From Allacma fusca (Eukaryota > Arthropoda > Collembola > Symphypleona > Sminthuridae), in contig OX359246.1 in assembly GCA_947179485.1 (NCBI GenBank), positions 14,756,001 to 14,820,000 of the forward strand: a DNA stretch of 64,000 bases. The letters are read 5' to 3'. The notes beneath the pieces were generated by a model. The model searched no databases, had not been told where the DNA came from, and worked only from the letters and a program-made list of their open reading frames with translations. Made by a program: the position numbers and the translations under genes. Below, one piece after another: positions 24,301-35,179 of this stretch (position 1 is its first letter; each line of letters starts with the position of its first letter).

Positions 24301-27300
24301 GCGACGAGGGATATATGTTCTCACACAGTATTAATATGCTTGTACACAATAGATACGGGCATCACGGTGTTAAGTATCTGTGCACGTGCATGCTGTACCT
24401 GAGCATATTTGGTAAGCGTATGTTTTGGTGTGTATATTAGAGTATGTTTTTGGCATGTATATTAGAGTATGTTTTTGGTATGTATACTAGAGTATGTTTT
24501 TGGTATGTATATTAGAGTATGTTTTAGATATGTATAAAGGGTAAAGGATATGTCGAATTGAAATTGCCCGACATTTTGGGCATTTTCATTCGAGAACAAA
24601 TAGGCATTTTATGCCGAATCGTGGAATAAAACAGCACAATTTGTAGAATTTGGCAGTAGATTTAGAAATGTCTTGGCCAGGATTCATTTTTGTGGTTTTG
24701 GCTTATGTAACGACGTGAAATGAACATCCTCCATCCTGTAAATTCGCATATACATGCATTTGTATTGCTGATGGGGTATCAGGGATACGTTTTGTGTTCA
24801 ATTTTAGCCCATACAGTAAATGTTTCAGTTAAAGTTAAAAAAACCGTGCAGTGCACTGATTTGGGCCAACTTTGTTTGCATGTGCAGGAATGTCAAACTT
24901 GTATTAAAATATTTAATGTAAGGTAGAGAAATAGATTTGGATTGTTATTGGTAAATGTCGCATGTCTGTAAGTCAAACAGTTGGTCAGATATAGCAAATT
25001 CAAAATATTTTTGAAAAATGTATCGAGAAAATAATTTACGGAGGTCACGTGGTTGACCCCAGATCGCCGAAGTTATCAGAATGCACAAGTAGAATTTATG
25101 ACCAATGTTTTGGCGAAGGTGACATATCCGTACGTCAATCCGTTGTAAGAATATGGCTACCACAAGATTTTGTAAACGGACTGAATGACGGTTGGACACA
25201 AGGACGGAATAGACTCGTGCAAAAGAAAGTTTCGCTTTCTAAAAACATTATTTGGGGCACCAGCGTGGAGGATGCACATTGGTTTTTACTCGAGCCATAT
25301 TTCCAGGAAATAGGATCGATTATATTTTGAATGTGCATATCAATCATGTTATGATTGATATTGATTTTTATAGGAGAAATAGACTATATCCCCCCATGTC
25401 ATTGGAATTAAATTATTTTTGCTGTCAACGGTTCTGTAGTTAATATTAACGAACAGACTAATAACCTGACATTCAAATCTGTGACTTGTCCTTTGCTGTG
25501 TTTCTACACATATGGGCATTCTGAATCTAAAGTAGTGATTCAATTTTGGTGCGGTGAAAATGCACAAAATCAGGGCATTTTCCAAATCTGCACCCGTGCC
25601 CAAATTAGGAGATTTGGGCAGGCATTTTGGCCATTTTCAACGGGGGGGGGTAAATTCTGCAGGACATTTTCAATCGACATACCCTATACATAGGGGTATG
25701 TTTTTGGTATGAATATGGGAATATGTTTCAGGTATGAATATAGGAATATGTTTTAGGTATGAATATAGGAATATGTTTTAGGTATGAATATAGGAATATG
25801 TTTTAGGTATGAATATAGGAATATGGTTTAGGTATGTATGTAGGGGTTTGTTTTATGTATGTATGTAGGGATTTGTTTTATGTATCTATGTAGCGGTATG
25901 TTTTATATATATATGTATGTAGGGGTATGTTTTAGATATGTATGTATATAGGGGTGTATTTTTGGTATACATATTTACGTAGGGGCGTATTTTTGGTATA
26001 CATATTTACGTAGGGGTGTATGTTTGGTATACATATATTTGTAGGGGTATATTTTTGGTATACATATATATGTAGGGGTATATTTTTGGTATACATATTT
26101 ATGTAGGGTGTATGTTTGGTATACATATATTTGTAGGGGTATATTTTTGGTATACATATATATGTAGTGGTGTATTTTTGGTATACATATTTATGTAGGG
26201 TGTATTTTTGGTATACATATTTATGTAGGGGTGTATTTTTGGTAAACATATTTATGCAGGGGGGTATTTTTGGTAAACGTATTTATGTAGTTGTGTATTT
26301 TTGGTATACACATTTATGTAGGGGTGTATTTTTGGTAAACATATTTATGTAGGGGCGTATTTTTGGTATACACATTTATGTAGGGGTGTATTTTTGGTAT
26401 ACATATTTATGTAGTTGCGTATTTTTGGTATACATATTTATGTAGTTGCGTATTTTTGGTATACACATTTATTTAGGGGTGTATTTTTGGTATACACATT
26501 TATTTAGGGGTGTATTTTTGGTATACGTATTTATTTAGGTTTGTATTTTTGGTATACATATTTATGTAGGGGTGTATTTTTGGTATTCACATTTATGTAG
26601 GGATATATTTATGGATATATTTTAGGTATGCATATTTATGTAATATATGCGTATGTTTTTTCCGCTATAAGCGGTTAGAAATAATACTCTGGAAGAATAA
26701 TTTTCACCACACTCATCAAATTCGCTAATATTATGGGAAAATTGGAGATTCACCATTTGGAACCGCTTTTAGAAATGTGAGACTTTGTGAATGTGAATTC
26801 GAGTACTCTTTTTGAAATCCGACTTCATCTGTACTTCTGCAGAAACTGGTCGACCACTGGATTGTATAGATATTGCTGGGAATCCAACCATTAGGTTGGT
26901 TTGTTATAATGACTTTCTACAGTAAAATTTGGAAAAAAAGGCAGAAATAAATGTGTGCATTGTTCCAATTACAGTGCGTATGAAAAACAGGAGGAAAATA
27001 AAAGAATCTGATTTTTCAAGGGTTCGACCTATGGAAAACATTTTACCATGATTTTTAAAGAATTTGGGCTATTTACCTTGTATTTGAATTACCAAAGAGC
27101 AGTTACAATTTACCACTACAAATTGAATTTAAAATTCAATTACAATTAAGAAAATCCGGATAATTTCAAATATTTTATCATTCCTCCTAATTAGACCTAG
27201 TGATGTCTAGAACACTGTAGTATTCCAGCAGTGTTCCAACTTAGTGTACTCAGAGTCTGGATTTACTGATTTTTTCGGGATAGGTGTGTCTCCGTCATAA

Positions 27301-28561
27301 CTAGACAGTGCGCCCTCAGTTCGTCATGAGATATAATCTTCTATGTTACGTTGCTCTCCCGCCTCCATAGATTATGCAAATTAGGTTAAGACGAGAACTG
27401 CACAGCTAGCAATTGCTGGATCAGCGAGGCATCTATAAATAGGGAAGGCAGTAAATAGGTCTATTCAATATCTAGCTGCACAGTGCTATGGTCGTTGACA
27501 CATCTAGAGCGCTCGATAATTTTATTCTTACCATCATGTAACTACGCAGACACTATCCACTCTTTCAACTTATTGTTAGAAGAGAGGAAAAACACGGACT
27601 GCGTCCCAACCAATTAAACATGCAATGTAAAACTGAATGTAAGATTTTGGTAGTCGAGTACTGAAAGACAATGAAGATTGCTACTGGTGTCTAATATTTG
27701 ATGTATTGACACGCTCATTAATAATTTATTTGCTTAAATTGTTATTAAATCCATTTGATTCCAGGCCGGCAGTCTTTTATAGTTTGCTGATTTTATTCCC
27801 TTAAAATCATTTTAGTATCACCCCTTAGAAAAATATTACTGTTGGAATATTAATAATTATATACTTACTAATTCTGGAATCCAAAGCCCCGGCTTGCTTA
27901 GCATGGACGCTAAAGAACTCTGCGTCAAATTTGTCCAAATTATCCAAAATGGCCATGCGTGTAGGTACATCAAACTCTTCCACATTGTAGCGAAACTGTG
28001 CTCCTTCTAGAATGTTTTTAGGTATTTAATAAACTTCATTTACTCCAGGCGTATCGCAACGGAAATGTTCAAAATATAAACAATTACTTACAAATAGTAC
28101 ATATATTTTTTAAATTATTAACGTTAAACTGATTTCCAGTGCAGATAGATCAGAATTTCCTTGAGCCCGTTGGCAAAAAACCAAAAATTATCTGCTAGTT
28201 AGGTATTACTCCCTATTTTCTGTAAATTACCAGAGAGCTACTGTAATTTACCTCCTTTTAATACTAATATTTTACTTCTTAAACGGGTTCTTAAGCATAG
28301 AATTTATTTGATTTTACTTGAAACAGTTTGGATCTAAATTACAGAGTTCTCCCTATAAAACTTACTTTGAAGCTCTAATATTCTACATTGCTTATTTTTT
28401 TACAAAATATTTATAATCGAATGTTTTTATAAATTACCCTGAACCATGTCCGTTCCGTCTACCAGATTTTGCCAAAATTCGTCCAAGTTAGCAGATTTGG
28501 GAAACCGCCCGGCCATTCCGCTGATGACGATCTCAGACTCATAGTCACAGTTGTTCTGCAT
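16926..28561 (-). CDS. FASN-like: Fatty acid synthase, intact five-exon gene (gene A)
   Basis: This cytosolic type I fatty acid synthase is expected to build long-chain fatty acids from acetyl-CoA, malonyl-CoA and NADPH. Exons on the minus strand are 28561-28438, 28006-27869, 24216-23440, 23207-21676 and 21389-16926. They sum to 7035 nt, that is 2344 residues plus TAG. All introns are GT-AG (431, 3652, 232 and 286 bp) and the phases (1,1,1,0) agree. Approximate domains are KS 9-415, MAT 500-800, DH 860-1110, degenerate methyltransferase/pseudo-KR 1120-1400, ER 1405-1720, KR 1735-1960, ACP 1975-2050 and TE 2085-2344. The length fits insect FAS. I chose the ATG at 28561 because homology to animal FAS, and to gene B, starts there; an upstream in-frame ATG at 28636 is not conserved. 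The presence of a close broken paralogue suggests a specialised rather than the sole housekeeping FAS, but that is inference. Any 5' untranslated exon was not found. Confidence 0.93.
21676..23207 (-). CDS. FASN-like: Gene A exon 4: end of KS and malonyl/acetyl transferase
   Basis: The exon encodes residues 347-857. It completes KS ([13 protein letters not shown], and [12 protein letters not shown] near residue 400) and then carries the whole MAT domain: [10 protein letters not shown] at 506-515, the nucleophile Ser589 in GHSTGE and His691 in GFHSPLV. The usual animal FAS elbow is GHSxGE, with V or M common at x; Thr here is a mild variant. Introns flank it at 23208-23439 and 21390-21675. Confidence 0.92.
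23440..24216 (-). CDS. FASN-like: Gene A exon 3: ketosynthase catalytic core
   Basis: The exon encodes residues 88-346. It holds the KS nucleophile Cys171 in [10 protein letters not shown] and the catalytic histidines His303 (EAHGTGT) and His341 ([10 protein letters not shown]). This Cys-His-His triad carries out decarboxylative condensation of malonyl-ACP with the growing chain. The acceptor is TTTACAG|AATTG and the donor is TCTG|GTACGT. This is the exon that is duplicated and damaged in gene B. Confidence 0.92.
24410..24540. repeat. 25-bp minisatellite, left block
   Basis: About five copies of a GTATGTTTTTGGTATGTATA-type unit, 25 bp. The same family resumes at 25686 after a 1.1-kb non-repetitive block. 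Confidence 0.8.
24541..25685. mobile_element. TIR-bounded block interrupting the minisatellite
   Basis: The left end GGATATGTCGAATTGAAA and the complement of the right end (GGGTATGTCGATTGAAAA) form inverted repeats. Inside, GGGCATTTTCATTCGAG-like words recur near both ends. A shortened relative sits in the gene B intron at about 56090-56760 without any minisatellite. A DNA element is likely; its target duplication is not clear. Confidence 0.5.
25686..25960. repeat. 25-bp minisatellite, right block
   Basis: Tandem copies of the 25-bp unit ATATGTTTTAGGTATGAATA+5, becoming irregular after 25830 and grading into the 31-bp array. Confidence 0.8.
25961..26640. repeat. 31-bp minisatellite in gene A intron 2
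   Basis: About 20 tandem units of 31 bp with core GGGGTGTATTTTTGGTATAC and ATATTTATGTA. G-rich purine clusters lie on the plus strand only. The 105-codon minus frame across it is a repeat artefact. It is absent from the gene B intron. Confidence 0.9.
27869..28006 (-). CDS. FASN-like: Gene A exon 2: ketosynthase, continued
   Basis: This 138-nt exon encodes residues 42-87, including [20 protein letters not shown], the equivalent of the KFDAEFF..HPKQA..MDPQ segment conserved in KS domains. The acceptor is TTCTAG|AAG and the donor is ATTA|GTAAGT. Phase 1 on both sides restores the family reading DMVQ-E and SRI-K-LLLE. Confidence 0.88.
28438..28561 (-). CDS. FASN-like: Gene A exon 1: start of ketosynthase domain
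   Basis: The exon encodes residues 1-41 plus one base. It includes the KS opening [14 protein letters not shown] and a DEFWQNL segment, the counterpart of the first beta strand and helix of animal FAS ketosynthase. The donor is CAGG|GTAATT (phase 1). The counterpart in gene B (57801-57927) has one extra codon (CC for C near residue 5). Confidence 0.88.
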
Positions 28562-29044
28562 GATGAAGATGTATAATTTTTTCTTGCAAAAATTATTTCT
28601 ATTCTGATATAAAATTACTCTTGGGCAGTAGTGCAAACAAACTGGAATACACGACCGTCTAACTGATTGTCATACGGTTGGAAATATTACTTTTATACTG
28701 AATTTTTAATTAAGAATATCATTAGTGACAGAAACATGTTTGTACCATAGGAAAATTGGTTAGGAAATTCTCAGTATGGATCAGTGCAACAGTTATGCGT
28801 AAAGAATGTTCTGGAGATATTCAAGATATGCTTTTAAAAAAGCTTCACAAATCGTTCACTATGCACATGCTTGAGCTTCTTGGATAACAAGGACAAGTTG
28901 TTGTTGGATACCCAGTCGCTCAAACCTGCATGGGATTCCTATAGGCTGCAAGTTCTGTGAGAAAATGTTCCAGAAATCCCATCAGCGCTATAGGATCTCA
29001 TAGAAATCATTCAGCTCGTCAGAAAATTGCACGTGATTCTTATT

Positions 29045-29590
29045 AGTTAGGGTATCATAGAAAGTTTTTAGAAAAATCCTATAGTTGGGTAGCACAAATC
29101 TTGCAAGTGCGAATACCATAGGATATTTTCAGAAAAATCCTATCAGTTGGGTGCCACATATCCTGCAAGCTGGAGTACAATAGGACATTTTCAGAAAAAT
29201 CCAACAGTTTGGGGTACAATAGGACATTTTCAGAAAAATCCAACAGTTTGGGGTGCAATAGGACATTTTCAGAAAAATCCAACAGTTTGGGGTACAATAG
29301 GACATTTTCAGAAAAATCCAACAGTTTGGGGTACAATAGGACATTTTCAGAAAAATCCAACAGTTTGGGGTACAATAGGACATTTTCAGAAAAATCCAAC
29401 AGTTTGGGGTACAATAGGACATTTTCAGAAAAATCCAACAGTTTGGGGTGCAATAGGACATTTTCAGAAAAATCCAACAGTTTGGGGTGCAATAGGACAT
29501 TTTCAGAAAAATCCAACAGTTTGGGGTGCAATAGGACATTTTCAGAAAAATCCAACAGTTTGGGGTATCATAGGACATTTTTAGAAAAAT
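29045..29590. repeat. 39-bp minisatellite upstream of gene A
   Basis: About ten near-identical 39-bp units (GGACATTTTCAGAAAAATCC then AACAGTTTGGGGTACAATA) from 29183, with decayed units to the left as far as about 29045. Because 39 is a multiple of three, up to four overlapping frames stay open (145-179 codons); none looks like a gene. It starts roughly 0.5 kb upstream of the gene A start codon and is not present upstream of gene B. Confidence 0.92.
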
Positions 29591-29899
29591 CCTGTACTTG
29601 CTTTGACAAGGGTTCTGCGCTCCTCGGCATTTGTACAAGACATAGTTTATAACCGCCAAATTCTCCATGCTTCATCAACAGCAGTTGACGTTCACATGTT
29701 CTTTGGTTGTGATGGAAGCCAAATCAAATATCATTTTTTATTTTGTTTCAATTTTAACTTACAACTAGTAACAGTAAGACAAGTGGAAAATATCACAAGT
29801 GAAATTGTTTTTGTGTTTTTTTGAATTCCTACTTGAATTTATTTACTTGTGGATGTAATTTTATTTTGTAAAGTGTTATTTTATTTTCACATAGAACTA

Positions 29900-30718
29900 C
29901 AGTCAACTCTCGTTATAAGGGATGGCTTTATAAGGGAAACGTTTCTATAAGGGACGAGTTTGTCCTTCCCCGCCAGATCTCCCCTTTATGCAATCCTTAA
30001 GAAAAGTGCTTATAAGGGACATTCCTATAAGGGAAAACTCGCTATAGTGGAACATATATTGGGTACCATGGAATGAAAAATAGTGCCTATAAGGGATTTT
30101 AATGGACTTAAATCATGTAACCGCAATCTATGCTCACGTTATGCAATCATAGCTGTTAGCGATTTATATCCAGCACCGTTCCTCGTTTTATTCAAATCCA
30201 TTATACGGATTTGAATGAAACGAGGAGTGGAATCCATACACACAGATTCCGTAATTTTGAATGTTCGTAGGACGTGATATTCAATATGTAATTTCTGCAA
30301 CTTGTAATAATTATTTATATTTTATAATGAGCCCAAAATCGTAGGTATTTAGATTAAGGCTTTAAGTTTGGCAAATTCAACTGTGAATATGTAGCATTAG
30401 AAAATCCGAGGCAAAATAATTAGAAAACCATATGACGATATATTCAAATCTTAAAACAATTAGGCAGTGTGGTAATCCAGCAACCGGCGCACAGTTATTT
30501 AAGTGGCATTCTATTCTACAAATTTGTCCTGAATAAAACTATGAATTGAAAAGGTCAAGTTGATGCTGTTTAATTAAAAAAAGATTAAAAAATAGAACTA
30601 TATATTTTCTAGCATACATTATAAGAAAATTTGTCCCGTATATGCATATAAGGGAAAGTTTTTATAAGGGAAAAAATATCCCAGTCCCCAGAGATTCCCT
30701 TATAACGAGAGTTGACTG
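29900..30718. mobile_element. pogo/Tigger-like element with TA duplication
   Basis: The perfect inverted ends CAGTCAACTCTCGTTATAAG and complement are flanked by TA (29898-29899 and 30719-30720). The subterminal word TATAAGGGA recurs on both sides. No DDE transposase is readable, so it is non-autonomous. CAGT ends and a TA target are typical of pogo/Tigger within Tc1-mariner. Confidence 0.88.
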
Positions 30719-30994
30719 TACAGTGTAGGGTGTATGACAATTTGAGGAGATGCATATGTATGCAAATGTTAATGGCAGTTAGCTTAATTGTTTAACAATA
30801 ATTGTAAATATTGGTACTGTTTACAGTTGTCTAAAAATTAAACTAACTATAGTAAAGATAGTTATGTAGTTGTAATTTTGAAGGAAAATGGAGTAAAGGT
30901 AGAGAAGTCCATAAGATAACTATAAATTGTGAAATGTGTGTTAAATGTTCTATTAATAATAATTTTAAAAATATTATCTAAACGGGGTTGGCAG

Positions 30995-31390
30995 CAGAGC
31001 TGCGTTTAAGTATAACTTGAACAGTTCAAGTGCATATTAAGTTCAAGTCAAGTGCAGGCAATTGTGTAACTTAAAATTTGAATATCAAGTTTATGTGAAA
31101 TAATAATTTTAACTTGAATTTTTGTTAAACGGAAGTACTTGAATATAACTTGAGCATTTGTCACTTAATAGCCATCTAAACATAGTATATTCCGTGGCAT
31201 ATCCTTGCAATCCCGCTATAAATAATTTTCGGAGTGAAACATTCAGTTCTATAAAATAAATTTGAAAATTGTGTACTTGAATACTCAAGTCCCTTGAGTT
31301 ACTTGATTTATCAAGTGCAAGGGCGGGTACATTAAGACAATTTTTGAAGTTGTTTAGAATAACTTGACTTGGTTGGCAGCACAGTTTGTT
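30995..31390. repeat. CAAGT-rich element, copy 1
   Basis: The ends are imperfect inverted repeats (GAGCTGCG..AAGT..AACTT against GTGCTGCC..AAGT..AAGTT). The interior is dense in TTCAAGT/ACTTGA words. It is shared with 58705-59125, so it inserted before the segmental duplication. No target duplication remains. Confidence 0.55.
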
Positions 31391-32037
31391 TTGATCCTTT
31401 TTTGGGCTCCATTGGGGTCAGGGTAATTGATACACAGTGAGTGTGAATTTTTGTTTATTTTATGCAGGTGGATTAAACTTTGGTCTTTTATTAGTATATG
31501 CGGGTTTTTAATTTGTTTGGAGATTTGCAATGAAAATTATATCGATGTTATGATTGCTATTTCCAAAATCCCAGACTGAAGGTTTTAATTCTGTTGTATT
31601 TTTTGCAAAAAGTAACTTTTAAGTTCAAACTGGAAAAAATGTAAAAAACAGGAAAATGAAAAAAAAACATTGCCGGGACAACACCAACATTTATGAGATA
31701 AATAAAAATAGGTTTGGTAATCTTCGCATTCTCAGGGAGTGAAAATGCTAGAAAACCACGCGATAATCTCCCATTTTCTCGTGATTCAGTATTAAAAATT
31801 CAGATGGGTTGTGTTCTCACATGTGGGTTCCTGTCATTCAATTCCCGAACAAAGAAATTAATAAATACACCACTTTTACCAGTGTATATTATACTACTAT
31901 TTTCTTTAATTTTTGTAATGATGAGAAAATGTAACTGATAATGATCAGGTTTTAATACACAATCACAATTGTTGAACAATATACGCCACTGACAAGGTCA
32001 AGTAATTAGTATTAAGGTTCTGAGCGGATAGTATGAT
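31391..32037. other. Intergenic, no gene seen
   Basis: It is colinear with 59125-59678. The 74-codon plus frame at 31714 is not preserved in the other copy. Confidence 0.4.
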
Positions 32038-32045
32038 TCCCTCAT

Positions 32046-32444
32046 CAGGGTTGGCAAGTGGCAAGAATTGGCCTGGTCATTATTGGTTAAAATCCGGATC
32101 TAAACGGCTTGGACCTATTGTACACGTTGGTACAAAATGGTCATAATTAATATTATCCAAATAAATCCACTGTCCAATAAAAACCGGTTTTAACCAAAAC
32201 GTACCATTGGCTTGGCTAATATTACGCATGTATGAACACAGGGTTGCCAACTGGCAAGAAATGGTCTGGTCGTTATTGGTTAAAATCCGGTTCTAACCGG
32301 TCTGGACCTGTTGCATATGTTGGTTTGAAATGGCCATAATTAATACTATCCAAATAAATCCACTGTCCAATAAAAACCGGTTGTTGCCATTTCTTGCCAC
32401 TGGCTTGGCCTTTATTGATAAAATCCGGTTTTTTTCCAACCCTG
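32046..32444. mobile_element. hAT-like MITE
   Basis: The ends are CAGGGTTGG and CCAACCCTG with a perfect 8-bp duplication TCCCTCAT (32038-32045 and 32445-32452). The interior is two partly repeated halves of AAAATCCGG / GGTCTGG / AACCGG words. It has no coding sequence. Confidence 0.9.
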
Positions 32445-33189
32445 TCCCTCATTCTATCCGTATCCTATCCGATCCGAATTTTGACCAATAAAACTGAAGC
32501 GTATCCGCGTTTTTTTAAATATAATATACTGTTAGCTTATAACGCATTGTAATGACAGAAGAAACAACAGGAATATTTGATTGGAAAAATATTTAATATA
32601 AACGATTTAAGAATTAATAGTTCTTTTGGTTCGCACATCAGATATTCTCAAAAATTAACTCACAGGAAAGCTTTAACGAATCGAAGCCTATAACAACAGG
32701 CAACTAGGATATTAGCAGCTGAATACCAAAATGTGTCTGAATTTCTGGTCAAAACATAAATATTTGAAAACATGTTGCGTGAGGTTCGGTTCTAGGTTTA
32801 GTACAAAAACTGCATGAACTGAAAAAAGCATAAACGTTTTTCGAAATCACCGAACTAATGTATTGACGGTGAATGCAGCAGATATAAATTGTTTGAGTGG
32901 TCCAATCATGCTTTTTAAAATTCGTTTATCTGCGGATATCTATCTCTTTTGAAATTTGCGTTGATACGTAATGCAATTTTTAGACGATCCATTATTATTT
33001 GCTTCGGATAAACCACACTCACTACGGTTGGCCAGAAATTTTCAAACTGAAAACCGAGTGCATAAAGGTAATGGATGAAAATGACTTTATTCTGTTTTTA
33101 CTCTTTAAATTTGTATTTCAAACTTTTTAAAGGGTCTTTGAATACAAAGACTAATGATATCATTTAACATTTTGGTATTGTCCGTTGCA

Positions 33190-33378
33190 TATGATTTTAT
33201 ATTTCGCTTCGGAAGTAAAATTCGTAAAAGGAGAAATTATTTTGGGTTGAGTGAAAATGGGATTCCATATTTTTACAATTTTTCATAGGACGACTTTTTA
33301 ATTTCAAAACAATATTTCAAATTTATCTGTGTAAGTTGTACTGTACAGATGCGCATTCCCCTTTGAATTTAATATATA
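33190..33378. repeat. Repeat R end part, upstream of gene A
   Basis: A diverged match to the end of R1 and R2 (TTTCAAAACAATATTTCAAA, TGTAAGTTG, GATGCGCATTCCC). Its partner in duplication copy 2 is 61860-62078. Confidence 0.55.
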
Positions 33379-33386
33379 GTTTGAGC

Positions 33387-33946
33387 CAGAGATACGCAAA
33401 GGAAATAGCCTTCCTTCAAGCCTTCGAAGGCGCAAATACAGTAACAATTTCCCCTTCAGCATGTCTTAGAATGAAGCCCTCTAAAAAATCTGCCTTCCTT
33501 CACCCTTCCTTCCAAAATATATACACTCATTTTTGCCTTCAGCCTTCTTCTAAAAATTGCCTTCCTTCAATTTTACAACTACAACCCGCTTAAAAACGTT
33601 TTGCACCAGCAGGATTCAGTGCAGTGAAGAGAGTGGGCACACATTGTCAGTTGTGAGTTCCCGAATTGGCTGCATTGTGGCGCTAGCAGCAAAACGTCAT
33701 TGCATATGCTATGCTTTCACGTTATAGATATTTCGTGTACCTGGAAGGCTTCACAGCCTTAGAGGGCTAATATTTAGGAAGCCTTCCTTCACAATCCTTC
33801 ATTGCAAGTTTTTGTGAAGGCTTCCTTCAGCCTTCACAAAAAAGTATCCCCATCCTTCCATTCCTTCTGCAACGGTAAGAAAGTTACCTTTCCGCCTTCA
33901 ATGAAGCCTTCTTGGAAGGCTAGCCTTCGAAGGCTGCGCATCTCTG
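33387..33946. mobile_element. hAT-like MITE filled with GCCTTCC words
   Basis: The ends CAGAGATACGC and GCGCATCTCTG lie between perfect 8-bp duplications GTTTGAGC (33379-33386 and 33947-33954). The subterminal word GCCTTCCTTC/GAAGGC is repeated many times throughout. The 85-codon plus frame at 33336 is a by-product. Confidence 0.88.
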
Positions 33947-34481
33947 GTTTGAGCAATTACGACATTGCAACTCAAGTCACCGGTTAAAACTATTCTGAAG
34001 TTATGCTAATGTCTCTAACAGAATTTTCTCTTGAAATTATTTCTCCTTCTATATTAAAGACACACTCAACTGAATATTTATTCATTTCCCCATGTGAAAC
34101 TACTGTGGGAATTTAGCAGAAAATCGATGTCAAAACCCAAACTAGGGTAGTGTTTTCATTCACAACGTTGTTGAGAGTTTTAAAATCAACAAGTTCTTTA
34201 TCATCATTCCAGTGCTAATTATATTCATTGTTAGTACTTAATTTTAATTATAAAGTTCGGACGTCACTTCCAGTTATTGTTAATTATTGGAGGCAAATTC
34301 CTATGAAAGTCGTCTTTTCAGTAAGCCTCAGAATTCACACAGTTAATTTTTTGACTCGGTGAATTCTGGCTGCAGAATTAGTCCATATATGTACATTCCA
34401 ATCAACTTCCCTGTAGCTACATTTTATTACAATACATTAGCTACATTGTGACACAGCTGAATATTTCCTTCTGACGCATTC

Positions 34482-35179
34482 CAGAGCTTCTGTTTTGGAC
34501 CAAACTCGTGTCCGTCCCCGTCCCGTCCAGGTTTTGTTTTCTAAAACTTTGTCCCCAGTCCCGTCCCGACAATCGGGACACGTTCCCGTTCCCAAAAACT
34601 TAAAAAATTGTTGTCCCCTTACCCGTCACGAAAGTCGGGACATGGGGACAGAAACCTTGTCCCCGTCCCGTCCCCTTTAAAAGTTTTAAAAAACGTTATC
34701 CCCGGCCCCGAAAATTGGGGCATGCGAACAAAATTTTTGTCCCGTCCCGATAATTGCTAAAAACATTTGTCGACATTCTCTTACCAAAAATCGGAAAATG
34801 AGGAAAACTTCGTACAAAAAATATTTGTACCAAAAACATAGACTCGTTTATAGAATTCTAGTTCTAAGATTCCTCCTTAAGGCAGATTAAACTACGGTTA
34901 TATTTCAACGTGTTGGTAGTCCCGTCCCGTTATACACACGACCAAAAAGTATGTTCCGTTCCGAATACAATGGGGACAATTTATTTGGTCCCCGTCCCGT
35001 CCCGAATACAATGGGGACAATTCTTTGTCCCCGTCCCGTCACGGATACAATGGGGACAATTTTTTTTCTCCCCGTCCCGTCACGAATACGACATGGGGAC
35101 AATTGTTTTCCCCGTGGACGTCCAGTCCCGGTCTGTCCTGTGTCCCGACGGGACGTCCCCGTCCCCGGTAGAAGCTCTA
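34482..35179. mobile_element. hAT-like MITE filled with CCCGTCCCG words
   Basis: The ends are CAGAGCTTCT and AGAAGCTCTA, with the 8-bp duplication ACGCATTC at 34474-34481 and 35180-35187. It is a strikingly GC-rich island in AT-rich DNA, built from CCCGTCCCG, TGGGGACAA and their complements. The 105-138 codon frames on both strands arise from these words. Confidence 0.85.

Larger units (their letters stand above)
24217..27868 (-). other. Gene A intron 2 (3.65 kb) with minisatellites
   Basis: The GT donor is at 27868-27867 and the AG acceptor at 24218-24217. It contains minisatellites at 24410-24540, 25686-25960 and 25961-26640 and a TIR-bounded block at 24541-25685. From 26640 to 27868 there is only non-coding sequence, partly shared with the gene B intron; about 27130-27600 is specific to A. 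Confidence 0.8.
12130..33386. repeat. Segmental duplication, copy 1 (contains gene A)
   Basis: Colinear similarity links this stretch to 40140-62078. The spacer at 12.1-13.2 kb matches 40.1-42.5 kb, 14.05-16.9 kb matches 42.5-47.6 kb, and gene A matches gene B. Upstream, 28.56-28.9 kb matches 57.93-58.3 kb, 31.0-32.0 kb matches 58.7-59.7 kb and 32.9-33.4 kb matches 61.6-62.1 kb. The differences are mostly discrete insertions. Confidence 0.85.

Noticed and set aside
25932-26352. Tyr/Lys/Pro-rich minus frame (105 codons) and plus frame (61 codons)
   Set aside because: They are translations of the 31-bp minisatellite inside gene A intron 2.
16926-28561. Highly reducing polyketide synthase rather than fatty acid synthase
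   Set aside because: The domain order with degenerate methyltransferase core, C-terminal ACP and type I thioesterase, plus animal FAS-style motifs, fits FAS best. A polyketide role for an animal FAS-like protein cannot be excluded from sequence alone.
29079-29668. Long overlapping frames (145-179 codons) on both strands
   Set aside because: They are produced by a 39-bp tandem repeat whose unit is divisible by three; the same peptide is simply repeated and there is no non-repetitive protein sequence.
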